From assembly GCF_029167645.1 (NCBI RefSeq), contig NZ_CP119147.1, forward strand, positions 1,364,001 through 1,428,000: a stretch of DNA of 64,000 nt, written 5' to 3'. Position 1 is the first letter of the stretch. Each line of letters begins with the position of its first letter. Below, in pieces: positions 54,223 through 63,212 of this stretch. A program made the translations under genes and the position numbers. Under the pieces are notes generated by a model. It was not told the DNA's origin. It ran no database searches and saw only the letters and a program-made list of their open reading frames with translations. Source of the DNA: Streptomyces sp. AM 2-1-1 (lineage in GTDB: Bacteria > Actinomycetota > Actinomycetes > Streptomycetales > Streptomycetaceae).

Positions 54223-57017
54223 GCGCGCCACGCCGCCCCGGCCGGAGCCGGGGCGGCGTGGGCGCGACGGTCCTGGCGCTGGCGGCGGGGGTGCTCTCCG
54301 CCTCCGCGGCCGGCGCCCCTGCGGCCGACGCGCTGACTTCCCCGGTCGGCTTCACCGCCGACAGCCTGTCCACCTACCAGACCAACGGCATCGTGTGGGC
54401 GCTGGCGGAGGCGAACGGGGTCGTCTATGCGGGCGGCACCTTCTCGCAGGTCCGGCCCGCCGGAGTGGCCGCGGGCGGCGCCGGGTCGGCGGCGGCGGTG
54501 AACTTCGCGGCGTTCAACGCCGCGACCGGGGCGCCTGCCGGCTGCTCGCTCTCCTTCACCCGCGGCAGCGGCACGGCCACCGTGCGGGCGCTGGCGCTCT
54601 CCCCCGACAAGTCGACGCTCTACGCGGGCGGTTACTTCCAGGCGGTGAACGGCACCTCCGTGAACGGCCTGGTCGCCATCAACACCGCCACCTGCACGGT
54701 GCGCCCGGGCTTCGCCCCGAACTTCAGCGCCACGGTGCGGGCGTTGGACGTCTCGGCCAACGGGACGGTGTACGCGGGCGGCGACTTCCAGACGGTGAAC
54801 GGCGCCGCGCGGCGCTTCTTCGGCGCGGTGACTCCGGCGGGTGCGCTGACGGCGTGGAACCCGGACGCGGACGACCCGGGGCGGGCCCTGAAGGTCGTGC
54901 CGGACGGTTCCTCCGTGCTGATCGGGGGCGACTTCACCACGGTGGGCGGTACCGCGACGCACGCCCTCGCGGTGACGGACGTGTCCTCCGGGGCGCTCAC
55001 CCACACCTACCCGAACGGCTTCGTCCCGGCGTCCGCCGTCATCAAGGACATCGTGACCGACGAGGCCTCCGACGGCTGGTACGTCGCGGGCGAGGGCATG
55101 GGCGGCAACTCCTTCGACGGGCGCCTCGCCATGGAACTGGACGGCTTCGGCCAGCGCTGGCGCGACACCTGCCAGGGCGCCACCCAGGCGCTCCGGGTCC
55201 ACCGGGGCGTGCTGTACGCGGGCAGCCACGTGCACGACTGCTCCAGCATGGGCGGGTTCCCGAACCAGGTCCGCAAGCACCTCACCGCCCAGTCGGTGGA
55301 CGACCCGGCGATGCTGGGGTGGCTGCCGGACACCAACGACGGCATCGGCGAGCCGGTCGGGCCGCGCGCGCTGGCGGTGTCGGGCCGGGACGGGCGCGAC
55401 TTCCTCTGGGTCGGCGGCGAGTTCACCACCGTCAACGGATCCCCGCAGCAGGCGCTGACCAGGTTCGCCGACTCCCCGGACACGGGGGCGCCCGCCGTAC
55501 CGGTGGTGAGCGTCTCCGCGCCGAGGGCCGGGCAGGTGAGGGTCGCCTGGCGCTCCTCGCTGGATCTGGACGACTCTTCGCTGACCTACCGGGTCTACCG
55601 CGACGGGGCGTCGACGCCGGTGTACACCACCACGGGTTCCTCGCTCTTCTTCAGCCGCCCGCAGCTGACCTTCACCGACACCGGTGTGGTGGCCGGGCAG
55701 ACGTACACCTACCGGGTCAGTGCGAGCGACGGGACCAACACCAGCGACCGGTCCGCCGCCGTCACGGTCACCGCCGCCCCGTCCGCCTCCCCGTACCAGG
55801 AGCGGGTCCTCGCCGACGGCGCCCAGCTGTACTGGCGCTACGACGAGGCGGGCGGCGCATTCGCGGCGGACGCCTCGGACCGGCTCGACGGAGGCGTGTA
55901 CGCCAACGCCCCGACGTACCGCGCCGCCGGGGCGGTGGCCGGTTCGGCCGCTCTGGGCCTCAACGGTACGGACGAGTACGTCTACAGCGACCGGCGCCAC
56001 CACTACGCCTCGCCCTCGCCCTACTCGGTCGAGACCTGGTTCCGCACGACCTCGACGACCGGGGGCCGGATCATCGGTTACGGGAACAACATCGGTACCG
56101 CCCAGGGGCACACCAGCGGCATCTCCGACAAGATCGTCTACCTCACCGACGACGGCCGGCTCGCCTTCGGGGTCCAGTCCGGAGCCAGCCGGCCGACGAT
56201 CACCACCACCGGCAGCTACGACGACGGCGTCTGGCACCACGTGGTCGCCACCCAGGGCTCCGGAGGGATGGTGCTGTACGTGGACGGCGAGGCCGCCGGC
56301 GCCGATCCGGCGACCGGCAGCCGCTCGTACGACGGCTACTGGCGGGTCGGCGGAGACGCGATGAACAACGCCTGGCCCAACCGTCCGACCAGCACCTACC
56401 TCGCCGGGCAGGTCGACGAGACCGCCGTCTACCCGACGGCCCTCACCGCGTCGCAGGTCGCCGGGCACTACGACCTCGCGGACGCGCCGCCCGCTCCCGG
56501 CGGCGGGGGCGGCGAGGAGACCACGCTCACCCTCACCCCGGTGGAGGACGCGTACGTCAACGGCGTCGCTCCGAACACGACGTACGACGACACCCAGATC
56601 GCCTCGCGCGGCACCACCGCGTACGTGGGCTATCTCCGCTACGACCTGCCGGCGGCCCCCGCCGGTCAGGTGCTCAAGGGCGCCCGGATCGACTTCCGCA
56701 CCTCCTCCGACTCCACGGCGGGTTCCGTCGAGAGCCATCAGGTGGTGCCGGTGACCGGGGCCTGGACCGAATCGACGGTCACCTACAACACCCGGCCGGC
56801 GCTCGGTGCGACCGCGCTGGGGACCATCACCGGCGCGAGCGCCGTCTCCACCGACTACTCGGTGGAGCTGGACGCGCCGGCCCTGGGCGGGGCCCTCGGC
56901 TCCGCCACTTCACTCGCCCTGACCAACACGGGTACGGACAGCCTCCGTATCTGGTCGAGCGAGGTCTCCACCGCGGCCTACCGGCCGCAGCTGGTCCTCA
57001 CCTTCGGAGCTGAATGA
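54219..57017 (+). CDS. Secreted beta-propeller/FN3/LamG protein with C-terminal DNRLRE-like domain
   Basis: A 932-residue exported protein. Signal peptide about 1-39 ([21 protein letters not shown]). Residues about 40-420 are propeller-like repeats with recurring Y-A-G-G-x-F motifs; about 425-520 an FN3 domain; about 530-755 a LamG/concanavalin-type domain ([41 protein letters not shown]); a Gly-rich linker; about 770-932 a DNRLRE-type beta domain ([27 protein letters not shown]). Probably extracellular carbohydrate-binding. ATG 54219 overlaps gmd; its stop overlaps the paralogue (ATGA). Confidence 0.9.
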   Translation: MSAPRRPGRSRGGVGATVLALAAGVLSASAAGAPAADALTSPVGFTADSLSTYQTNGIVWALAEANGVVYAGGTFSQVRPAGVAAGGAGSAAAVNFAAFNAATGAPAGCSLSFTRGSGTATVRALALSPDKSTLYAGGYFQAVNGTSVNGLVAINTATCTVRPGFAPNFSATVRALDVSANGTVYAGGDFQTVNGAARRFFGAVTPAGALTAWNPDADDPGRALKVVPDGSSVLIGGDFTTVGGTATHALAVTDVSSGALTHTYPNGFVPASAVIKDIVTDEASDGWYVAGEGMGGNSFDGRLAMELDGFGQRWRDTCQGATQALRVHRGVLYAGSHVHDCSSMGGFPNQVRKHLTAQSVDDPAMLGWLPDTNDGIGEPVGPRALAVSGRDGRDFLWVGGEFTTVNGSPQQALTRFADSPDTGAPAVPVVSVSAPRAGQVRVAWRSSLDLDDSSLTYRVYRDGASTPVYTTTGSSLFFSRPQLTFTDTGVVAGQTYTYRVSASDGTNTSDRSAAVTVTAAPSASPYQERVLADGAQLYWRYDEAGGAFAADASDRLDGGVYANAPTYRAAGAVAGSAALGLNGTDEYVYSDRRHHYASPSPYSVETWFRTTSTTGGRIIGYGNNIGTAQGHTSGISDKIVYLTDDGRLAFGVQSGASRPTITTTGSYDDGVWHHVVATQGSGGMVLYVDGEAAGADPATGSRSYDGYWRVGGDAMNNAWPNRPTSTYLAGQVDETAVYPTALTASQVAGHYDLADAPPAPGGGGGEETTLTLTPVEDAYVNGVAPNTTYDDTQIASRGTTAYVGYLRYDLPAAPAGQVLKGARIDFRTSSDSTAGSVESHQVVPVTGAWTESTVTYNTRPALGATALGTITGASAVSTDYSVELDAPALGGALGSATSLALTNTGTDSLRIWSSEVSTAAYRPQLVLTFGAE

Positions 57018-59266
57018 TGAACGGACGTACGGGGCGGAGATCCGTCGGACGTGGCCGCAAGCGCGCCGCATCCGCCGCCTTCTGCCTGCTGGCCGGAGCC
57101 CTGACCGCGACCGCGGCCGGGACTTCCCCGGCGGCCTCGCTGACGCCGCCGGTGTCGGTCACCGCCGACGACCTCTCCACCTGGCAGACCAACGGCATCG
57201 TCTGGTCGATGGCCGCGACCGACGGCGTGGTCTACGCCGGCGGCACCTTCTCCACCGTGCGTCCGCCGGACGCCACCCCGGGAACCTCGGAGTCGCCCGC
57301 GGTGAACTTCGCCGCCTTCGACGCGGCGACCGGCGCGCCGACCGACTGCTCGCTCTCGTTCACGCTCTCCTCCGGCACCGCGACCGTGCGCGCCCTCACC
57401 CTCTCTCCGGACGGCGCGACGCTCTACGCGGGCGGGCAGTTCGGCTCGGTGAACGGCGTCGGCGTCGCCAACGTCGCGGCGATCGACACGGCGACCTGCA
57501 CCCCGCGCGCCGACTTCAAGATCGCCGTCTCGGCGACCGTCCGGGCCATCGCCGCCACCGGCGACACGGTCTACCTGGGCGGCGACTTCAACAGCGTGGG
57601 CGGCCAGACCCGCAACAAGTTCGCCGCCGTCACCACCGGCGCCGACCTGCTGCCGTTCACCGCCAACGCCGACGAGGTCGCCCGGGCGGTCGAGGTGACG
57701 CCGGACGGGCAGCACGTGGTGCTCGGCGGCGACTTCTTCACCGTCAACGGGACCACCTCGCACGCGCTGGCCGTGGTGGACGCCACCACCGGAGCCGTGA
57801 CGACCGCCTACCCCGGCTTCGTACCCAACACCTCCACCGTGCAGGACCTCACCTCGGACGCCACCGGGTTCTACACGGCCAACGAGGGCACCGGCGGCGG
57901 GGTGTTCGACGGACGCATCGCGGTCGACCTGGACGACTTCCAGCAGCGATGGCGCGACACCTGCCTGGGCGCCACCCAGGCCGTGCTGGTCCACTCCGGC
58001 GTGCTCTACAGCGGGAGCCACGCCCACGACTGCTCCAGCATGGGCGAGTTCCCCGACCAGCCGCGCAAGCACCTGCTGGCACAGTCGGTGGACGACCCGC
58101 AACTGCTTCCGTGGTTCCCGGACACCAACGACGGCATCGGCGAGCCGGTCGGGCCCCGGGTGATGGCGCAGACGGACAGCGGCGGTCGCCACTACCTCTG
58201 GGTCGGCGGCGAGTTCACCACCGTCAACTCCGCCGCCCAGCAGGGACTGACCAGGTTCGCCGACGGGCCCGACACGGGGGCCCCGTGGGTGCCCAATGTC
58301 CAGCTCTCCACCGTGGAGCCGGGGCAGATCGACATCAACTGGCAGACCAGCTCGGACACCGACGACGGGGTGCTGACCTACCGGATCTACAAGGACGGCG
58401 CCCCCACCCCGGTCCACACCACGACGGGCACCTCGCTCTTCTGGGACCGGCCGCAACTGCGCTGGACCGACACCGCCGTCGCGGCGGGTGAGACGCACTC
58501 GTACCGGATCACCGCGAGCGACGGCACCAACACCAGCGTCAAGTCGCCCGCCCTGTCGGCCACGGTGGCCGCGGCGGCGGAGGCGTACCCGGCGAAGGTG
58601 CTCGCCGACGGCGCCTCGCTCTACTGGCGGTACGACGAGGGCACCTCCACCTTCGCCGCCGACACCGGGGCGGGCCTGGACAACGGGTTCCTGCGCAACG
58701 CCCCGTCCTACCGGCAGACCCCGGCGGCCGTCGCGGGCGCGTCCACGGCCATCGGGTTCAACGGCACCGACGAGTACGCGTACAGCAACCGCCGGCACGC
58801 CAAGCCGGGCGCCTTCTCCGTCGAGACCTGGTTCAAGACGACGACGGCCAAGGGCGGCAAGCTCATCGGTTACGGCAACCTGACGATGCAGAACAGCACC
58901 TCCTACGACAAGCACGTCTACATGACCAACGACGGGCGGCTGGTCTTCGGCGTCCACGACGGCTCCACCCGCACCATCACCACGCCGGCCGCCTACAACA
59001 ACGGTGCCTGGCACCACGTCGTCGCCACCCAGGGCAGCGGGGGCATCGCGATCTACGTGGACGGCGTGCTGCGCGCCTCCAACTTCCTCTACAGGGCCAA
59101 CCAGAACTTCCAGGGGTACTGGCGGGTCGGCGGCGACACCCTCAGCGGCTGGCCGAACGCGCCGACCAGCGCCTTCTTCGCCGGGCAGATCGACGAGACG
59201 GCCGTCTACCCGACCGCGCTGAGCGGCACGCAGATCGCCGCGCACTACGCCCTCAGGACGGGCTGA
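57014..59266 (+). CDS. Secreted beta-propeller/FN3/LamG protein, paralogue
   Basis: A 750-residue paralogue of the preceding protein with the same order (signal peptide about 1-40, YAGG propeller repeats, FN3, LamG) but ending right after the LamG domain, so the DNRLRE-like domain is missing. Long stretches are near-identical ([33 protein letters not shown]). A tandem duplication with domain loss or gain is the simplest origin. ATG 57014 overlaps the upstream stop; the downstream lipoprotein start overlaps its stop by one base (TGATG). Confidence 0.9.
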   Translation: MMNGRTGRRSVGRGRKRAASAAFCLLAGALTATAAGTSPAASLTPPVSVTADDLSTWQTNGIVWSMAATDGVVYAGGTFSTVRPPDATPGTSESPAVNFAAFDAATGAPTDCSLSFTLSSGTATVRALTLSPDGATLYAGGQFGSVNGVGVANVAAIDTATCTPRADFKIAVSATVRAIAATGDTVYLGGDFNSVGGQTRNKFAAVTTGADLLPFTANADEVARAVEVTPDGQHVVLGGDFFTVNGTTSHALAVVDATTGAVTTAYPGFVPNTSTVQDLTSDATGFYTANEGTGGGVFDGRIAVDLDDFQQRWRDTCLGATQAVLVHSGVLYSGSHAHDCSSMGEFPDQPRKHLLAQSVDDPQLLPWFPDTNDGIGEPVGPRVMAQTDSGGRHYLWVGGEFTTVNSAAQQGLTRFADGPDTGAPWVPNVQLSTVEPGQIDINWQTSSDTDDGVLTYRIYKDGAPTPVHTTTGTSLFWDRPQLRWTDTAVAAGETHSYRITASDGTNTSVKSPALSATVAAAAEAYPAKVLADGASLYWRYDEGTSTFAADTGAGLDNGFLRNAPSYRQTPAAVAGASTAIGFNGTDEYAYSNRRHAKPGAFSVETWFKTTTAKGGKLIGYGNLTMQNSTSYDKHVYMTNDGRLVFGVHDGSTRTITTPAAYNNGAWHHVVATQGSGGIAIYVDGVLRASNFLYRANQNFQGYWRVGGDTLSGWPNAPTSAFFAGQIDETAVYPTALSGTQIAAHYALRTG

Positions 59267-60006
59267 TGAGGAAACCGTTCCTGGCCGGCGCCGCCGTCGT
59301 CATCCTGACGGCGGCGCTGGCCGCGTGCGGCTCGTCCGGCGAGCAGCACGGCCCGGCGGCCGCGGACGCACCCCGTTCCGCGGCCTCAGGGCCCTCCGTC
59401 GCGGGTCCGGCCACCGCACCGGCCGGGGGCGCACCGGCCGAGGGCGCTCGGTCCGGGGCGGACGCGTCCGGCACCGACGCCGCCCCGGCCACGCCGGCCC
59501 CCCGGGGACCCAAGGTCCCCGGCGCCGAACTCACGCCCGCCACCGGCACGTTCACCGAGAAGGAGAAGGAGTACCTCACCGACCGGGTGCCCCGGGGGAT
59601 GGACCCGGCCGCCGTCCTCCAGACGGGGCAGGAGACCTGCGACAAGCTCGACTTCCTCGTCAAGGCCGACCGCCGCATCGCCGTGGGCGCGATCGTCACC
59701 GACGAGGTGCCCGACGCGGCCCCCGCGGTGGCCCACCTGTGCGCGGCCCACCAGGACCTCGTCGACGAGGCCGCGCTCGGCTACGCCGACGGCACCACCA
59801 CCGGCAAGGAGCTGCGGTCCGGTACCTACCGGTCGGTCTCCCCCACCACCTCCTGCACCTGGCGGACCGAAGGGGCCGCCGGCAAGGTGCTCGACCAGGG
59901 TTCCTCCACCAGCGGGCAGCCGGTACGCATCACCCTCCCGGCGGGCGCCCGCACCTTCACCTCCACAGGCTGCTACGCCTGGCTGCCCGAAGGAGACACG
60001 AGTTGA
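59266..60006 (+). CDS. Secreted lipoprotein, unknown function
   Basis: A 246-residue protein with a lipoprotein signal: hydrophobic helix then lipobox LAAC (Cys about 21). An Ala/Pro/Gly-rich linker (about 25-90) leads to a folded C-terminal domain (about 95-246) with four cysteines (TCDKLDF, HLCAAH, TSCTWR, GCYAWL), probably two disulfides. The PTTSCTWRTEG segment resembles cell-surface domains of unknown function. Coupled to the LamG gene and to the GT2 gene downstream. Confidence 0.8.
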   Translation: MRKPFLAGAAVVILTAALAACGSSGEQHGPAAADAPRSAASGPSVAGPATAPAGGAPAEGARSGADASGTDAAPATPAPRGPKVPGAELTPATGTFTEKEKEYLTDRVPRGMDPAAVLQTGQETCDKLDFLVKADRRIAVGAIVTDEVPDAAPAVAHLCAAHQDLVDEAALGYADGTTTGKELRSGTYRSVSPTTSCTWRTEGAAGKVLDQGSSTSGQPVRITLPAGARTFTSTGCYAWLPEGDTS

Positions 60007-60830
60007 GCAAGCTGCCCATCGCCGTCGCGATCCCCACCAAGAACGAGGGCCTCAACATCGCCGAGGCGGTGAACTCGGTGCTCGACCACTTCGAGGCGGT
60101 GGTCGTGGTGGACTCGCACAGCACCGACGACACCGCGAAGATCGCCGCCGCGTGCGGCGCCGAGGTCGTCGACTACACCTGGGACGGCGGCCACCCCCGC
60201 AAGAAGCAGTGGTGCCTGGAGAACGTGCGGCCGGACATCGACTGGATCCTCGTGCTGGACGGCGACGAACGGCTCAGCCCCGGGCTGCTCGCCGAGCTCC
60301 GCGCGATCTTCGCCGATCCCGCCGCCCCGAAGCCCGCCGCGTACGACATCCCGCTCGGCTACTGGTTCTCCGGCAAGCGGCTGCGGCACGGCTACACCAT
60401 CCGCAAGCGCTCCCTGACCGACCGCACCCGCTGCGCCTATCCGGAGGTCGGCGACCTCGCGGCCCCCGGCATCGGTGAGGTGGAGGGCCACTACCAGCCC
60501 GTCGCCGACTCCGCCCAGGCGCTGCGCAACCCGATCGAGCACCAAGACCTGGACCCGGTGACCGCGTGGTTCGAGCGGCACAACCGGTACTCCGACTGGG
60601 AGGCGTGGCTGGAGCACCACCCCGACGTCAAGGAACAGGTGCGGCGGGTCAAGTCCCGCCAGGGGCAGCTGTTCCACAAGGCGCCGTTCAAGCCGCTGGT
60701 GTCGTTCGCGTACATGTACGTCTACCGGCGGGGATTCCTGGACGGCCGGGCAGGGCTCGACTTCGCCCTGGCGATGAGCTTCTACCGGTGGCAGATCGCC
60801 CTCAAGTCGCGGGAGAAGCAGACGGGTTGA
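60003..60830 (+). CDS. Family 2 glycosyltransferase
   Basis: A 275-residue GT-A enzyme. N-terminal PIAVAIPTKNEGLNI, the VDSHSTDDT nucleotide-binding region and the DGDER metal-binding (DxD) motif at about 83-87 are typical of the WaaE/KdtX-like branch of GT2, which adds sugars in lipid-linked or polysaccharide assembly. The start is TTG 60003, with AAGGAG upstream and a TTGA overlap with the lipoprotein stop. Last gene of the gmd operon. Confidence 0.93.
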   Translation: MSKLPIAVAIPTKNEGLNIAEAVNSVLDHFEAVVVVDSHSTDDTAKIAAACGAEVVDYTWDGGHPRKKQWCLENVRPDIDWILVLDGDERLSPGLLAELRAIFADPAAPKPAAYDIPLGYWFSGKRLRHGYTIRKRSLTDRTRCAYPEVGDLAAPGIGEVEGHYQPVADSAQALRNPIEHQDLDPVTAWFERHNRYSDWEAWLEHHPDVKEQVRRVKSRQGQLFHKAPFKPLVSFAYMYVYRRGFLDGRAGLDFALAMSFYRWQIALKSREKQTG

Positions 60831-60854
60831 TCCCGCGCTCGTCGAGCGGGGGAC

Positions 60855-60889
60855 CCGGGGGCCGCGCCGGAGGTGCGCGCGGCCCCCGG
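60855..60889. terminator. Bidirectional hairpin between GT2 and GT4 genes
   Basis: CCGGGGGCCGCGC and GCGCGGCCCCCGG: 13-bp perfect stem with a nine-base loop between convergent stops. Confidence 0.8.
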
Positions 60890-60911
60890 CCGGCCGTCGC
60901 CCGGGGGTCCG

Positions 60912-62072
60912 TCACCGGCGGCGGCCGACCACGTCCTCGTAGGTCCGGCGCAGGGTGGCGGTGACCACGTCGATGGTGAAGTCGGCGTTGACCAGGTCCC
61001 AGGCGGCCTTGCCCGCATCGGCGGCCACACCGGGCTCCAGCAGTTCGAGGACGGCCGCGGCGACCTTGGCGGCGTTGGCCGCGTCCTCGCCGACCCGGCT
61101 GTCGATCACCCGGCCCGCCCCGGCTCTCGCCACGTCGGGGGCGAGGCCGCAGGTGCGGGTGATGACGACCGGGGTGCCGACCGACATCGCCTCCAGGACG
61201 GAGACCCCGAGCGGCTCCTCGATCGACGGGAGGACGTACACGTCGGCCGCGCGCCCCGCCGCCAGCACCTCCTCGTGCCCGAGCGGACCCACGTGGTCGA
61301 GCGAGCCGGTGACACCGAGCTTCTCCGCCAGCGCCAGGGTGCCCGCCAGAGCGCCGGTGTCCGGTCCCGCCAGCACGAAGCGGGCGTCCGGGTGCTCGGC
61401 GAGTACGGCGGGCATCGCCGCGACGAAGTCCTCGGGGCGCTTGCGCTCCTGGACGCGGGCGAGGAAGAGGACGGTGGGCGGCCGGCCGGGCCGGCGGGCC
61501 GGCTTGAGCTCCTGCGGGCGTACCCCGTTCACCAGCCGGACCGTGCGGGTCAGGGCGACCGGCGCCGCCACCGCGTTGACGTCGAGGCGCTCGGTCTCGG
61601 TCAGGTGCAGGACCGCGTCCGCCTCGCGCAGCACCTTCCGTACCCCGAGCAGGTCGGTCAGCTTCGCCACGGGCTTCTCGGTCGGGTCGATCATGCCGTG
61701 GGTCTGCACCACCAGGGGGGTACGGGTCGCGAGCGCGAGGAGCGCCACCGGCAGGGTCACCAGGTCCCGCATGAGGTGGACGTGGACGAGGTCGGCGCCG
61801 CGCATGGCGCGGCGGGCGGCGCGCAGCAGCGCGAGGGAGGTGATCCCGCTGACCTCGAACATCGGCAGCACGTGCCGGGCGCGATGGAGGAGGGCCGGAA
61901 CTCCCTCCACTTCACCGGGGAGTCCGCCCGGACCGAAGCCGTCCCCGAGCGCCATGACACGCGCGTCGTCCCCGGCCGCCCGCTGGACCTTGGAGAGGTT
62001 GAGCGCCACCCGGGTGGGCCCGCCGAACGCGTGGTCCGGGGTGTGCAGCGTGACGACGTGCAGGATTCTCAC
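60912..62072 (-). CDS. Family 4 glycosyltransferase
   Basis: A 386-residue GT-B enzyme. The N-terminal domain starts VRILHVVTLHTPDHAFGGP; the C-terminal domain has VLFLARVQERKRPEDFV and the E-x7-E donor motif in PSIEEPLGVSVLEAMSVGTPVV. Retaining enzymes of this family add hexoses from nucleotide sugars. GTG 62072 is chosen because AGGGG lies seven bases upstream; an in-frame ATG at 62105 is unsupported. It is separate from the gmd operon, on the opposite strand. Confidence 0.93.
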   Translation of the reverse strand: MRILHVVTLHTPDHAFGGPTRVALNLSKVQRAAGDDARVMALGDGFGPGGLPGEVEGVPALLHRARHVLPMFEVSGITSLALLRAARRAMRGADLVHVHLMRDLVTLPVALLALATRTPLVVQTHGMIDPTEKPVAKLTDLLGVRKVLREADAVLHLTETERLDVNAVAAPVALTRTVRLVNGVRPQELKPARRPGRPPTVLFLARVQERKRPEDFVAAMPAVLAEHPDARFVLAGPDTGALAGTLALAEKLGVTGSLDHVGPLGHEEVLAAGRAADVYVLPSIEEPLGVSVLEAMSVGTPVVITRTCGLAPDVARAGAGRVIDSRVGEDAANAAKVAAAVLELLEPGVAADAGKAAWDLVNADFTIDVVTATLRRTYEDVVGRRR

Positions 62073-62501
62073 CAGGGTGCCCCTCAACCTCGGCCGACTG
62101 TTCACAGCGTAGTCATCGGCTCCACCCGCGCGGGTGGGTTTCCCGCCGGAGGCACGTGCGGTGATCCCGCCGCCGTCCGTGGAGGACGCCGGGGAGGGGC
62201 CCGGCCCGGGTGGTGGGCAGACAGCGGGCAGACCGCCACATCGATCCGAAAGGGACGTATCTGATCAATTATTTGCACTTGTTGCCGTTTTGCCGACAAC
62301 GGAGAGGAATGAATGCGTCCGCCGACCCGCGGTGCGTAGATTCCTGATCGACCCGGACGCCGCTCTCCGTCCCTGGCTGTCGCACTCCCTGTCACCGGGA
62401 GGGGATGCCTCTTGCCGGCATCCACCACGTCCGGGTCGAGCTGGTACGGAACCGCACCTGATCTCGTCCGGGTATGCCCGGACAGAAGGAGTAGGGTCAC
62501 C
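62073..62501. promoter_or_regulatory. Divergent region between GT4 and beta-trefoil genes
   Basis: 429 bp without a supported gene. An AT-richer patch around 62258-62312 (ATCAATTATTTGCACTTG) is the likely promoter area for one or both genes. No perfect operator repeat was found. Confidence 0.45.
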
Positions 62502-63008
62502 ATGCCTTTATCGGCAACTGATCTCGCAAAGGCCGACGGCACGTCGGTCACGGTCCGTTCGACGTTCTTCCCCGACATCCATCTCCGCATGGACGGGAGC
62601 GGCGTGACCGCGGCCGCCGACGGCGGAGGCGGAAAGGTCAACTGCCAGTACGGTACGGGCCCCTGGACGGCGTACAAGCTCCACGCGCAGACCGACGGCA
62701 CGTACGCCTTCGAGTCGAAGGCCTTCCCGGGCGTGTACCTGCGCATGGACGGAAACGGGGTCCCCGCCACCCTGGCCGGGGGCGGGACGGTCAACTGTCA
62801 GTTCGGCCTCGGTCCCTGGGAGAAGTTCCTCGCCCGCCCCCAGACCGACGGATCGTTCTCCTTCGAGTCGGCGGCCTTCCCGGGAGTCTTCCTGCGCCTG
62901 GTGACCGGCAGCGGGGTGACCTCCGCCACCGGGCCCGGTGGAACGGTGAACTGCCAGATCAAGGCCAACGGCGGCGAGCACGAGAAGTTCTTCCTCGACG
63001 TGGCCTGA
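62502..63008 (+). CDS. Fascin-like beta-trefoil protein
   Basis: A 168-residue protein made of three similar units: each has FP-x-(I/V)-(H/Y/F)-LR, then a G-G-G-x-VNCQ motif, then W/H-E-KF, with QTDG-(T/S)-(Y/F)-(A/S)-FES between units. Threefold repetition with this spacing indicates a beta-trefoil of the fascin/AbfB type, which binds actin in animals and sugars in bacteria. No signal peptide is evident (start MPLSATDLAKADG). ATG 62502 follows AAGGAG. Possibly a polysaccharide-binding protein of this locus. Confidence 0.85.
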   Translation: MPLSATDLAKADGTSVTVRSTFFPDIHLRMDGSGVTAAADGGGGKVNCQYGTGPWTAYKLHAQTDGTYAFESKAFPGVYLRMDGNGVPATLAGGGTVNCQFGLGPWEKFLARPQTDGSFSFESAAFPGVFLRLVTGSGVTSATGPGGTVNCQIKANGGEHEKFFLDVA

Positions 63009-63024
63009 GGCCTGCTCCGACCGC

Positions 63025-63044
63025 CCGGACGGTTCCCCGTCCGG
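63025..63044 (+). terminator. Hairpin after the beta-trefoil gene
   Basis: CCGGACGG, loop TTCC, CCGTCCGG: perfect 8-bp stem 17 bases after the stop. Confidence 0.7.
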
Positions 63045-63212
63045 CCGTCACCGGAGCCGCGGGGGTGGCGCCCCTCCTCACTCCGGCCCTGCCGCTGAGC
63101 GGCGGGGCCGGACCCGTCCCGTGGCGCCGTGCCTCCGAGCGCTCCCGGCTTCACGGTGTTCGAACGGACCTGATTCGTTAGGGTGTTGCCAGGTCCACGG
63201 AACGGGGGGCGC

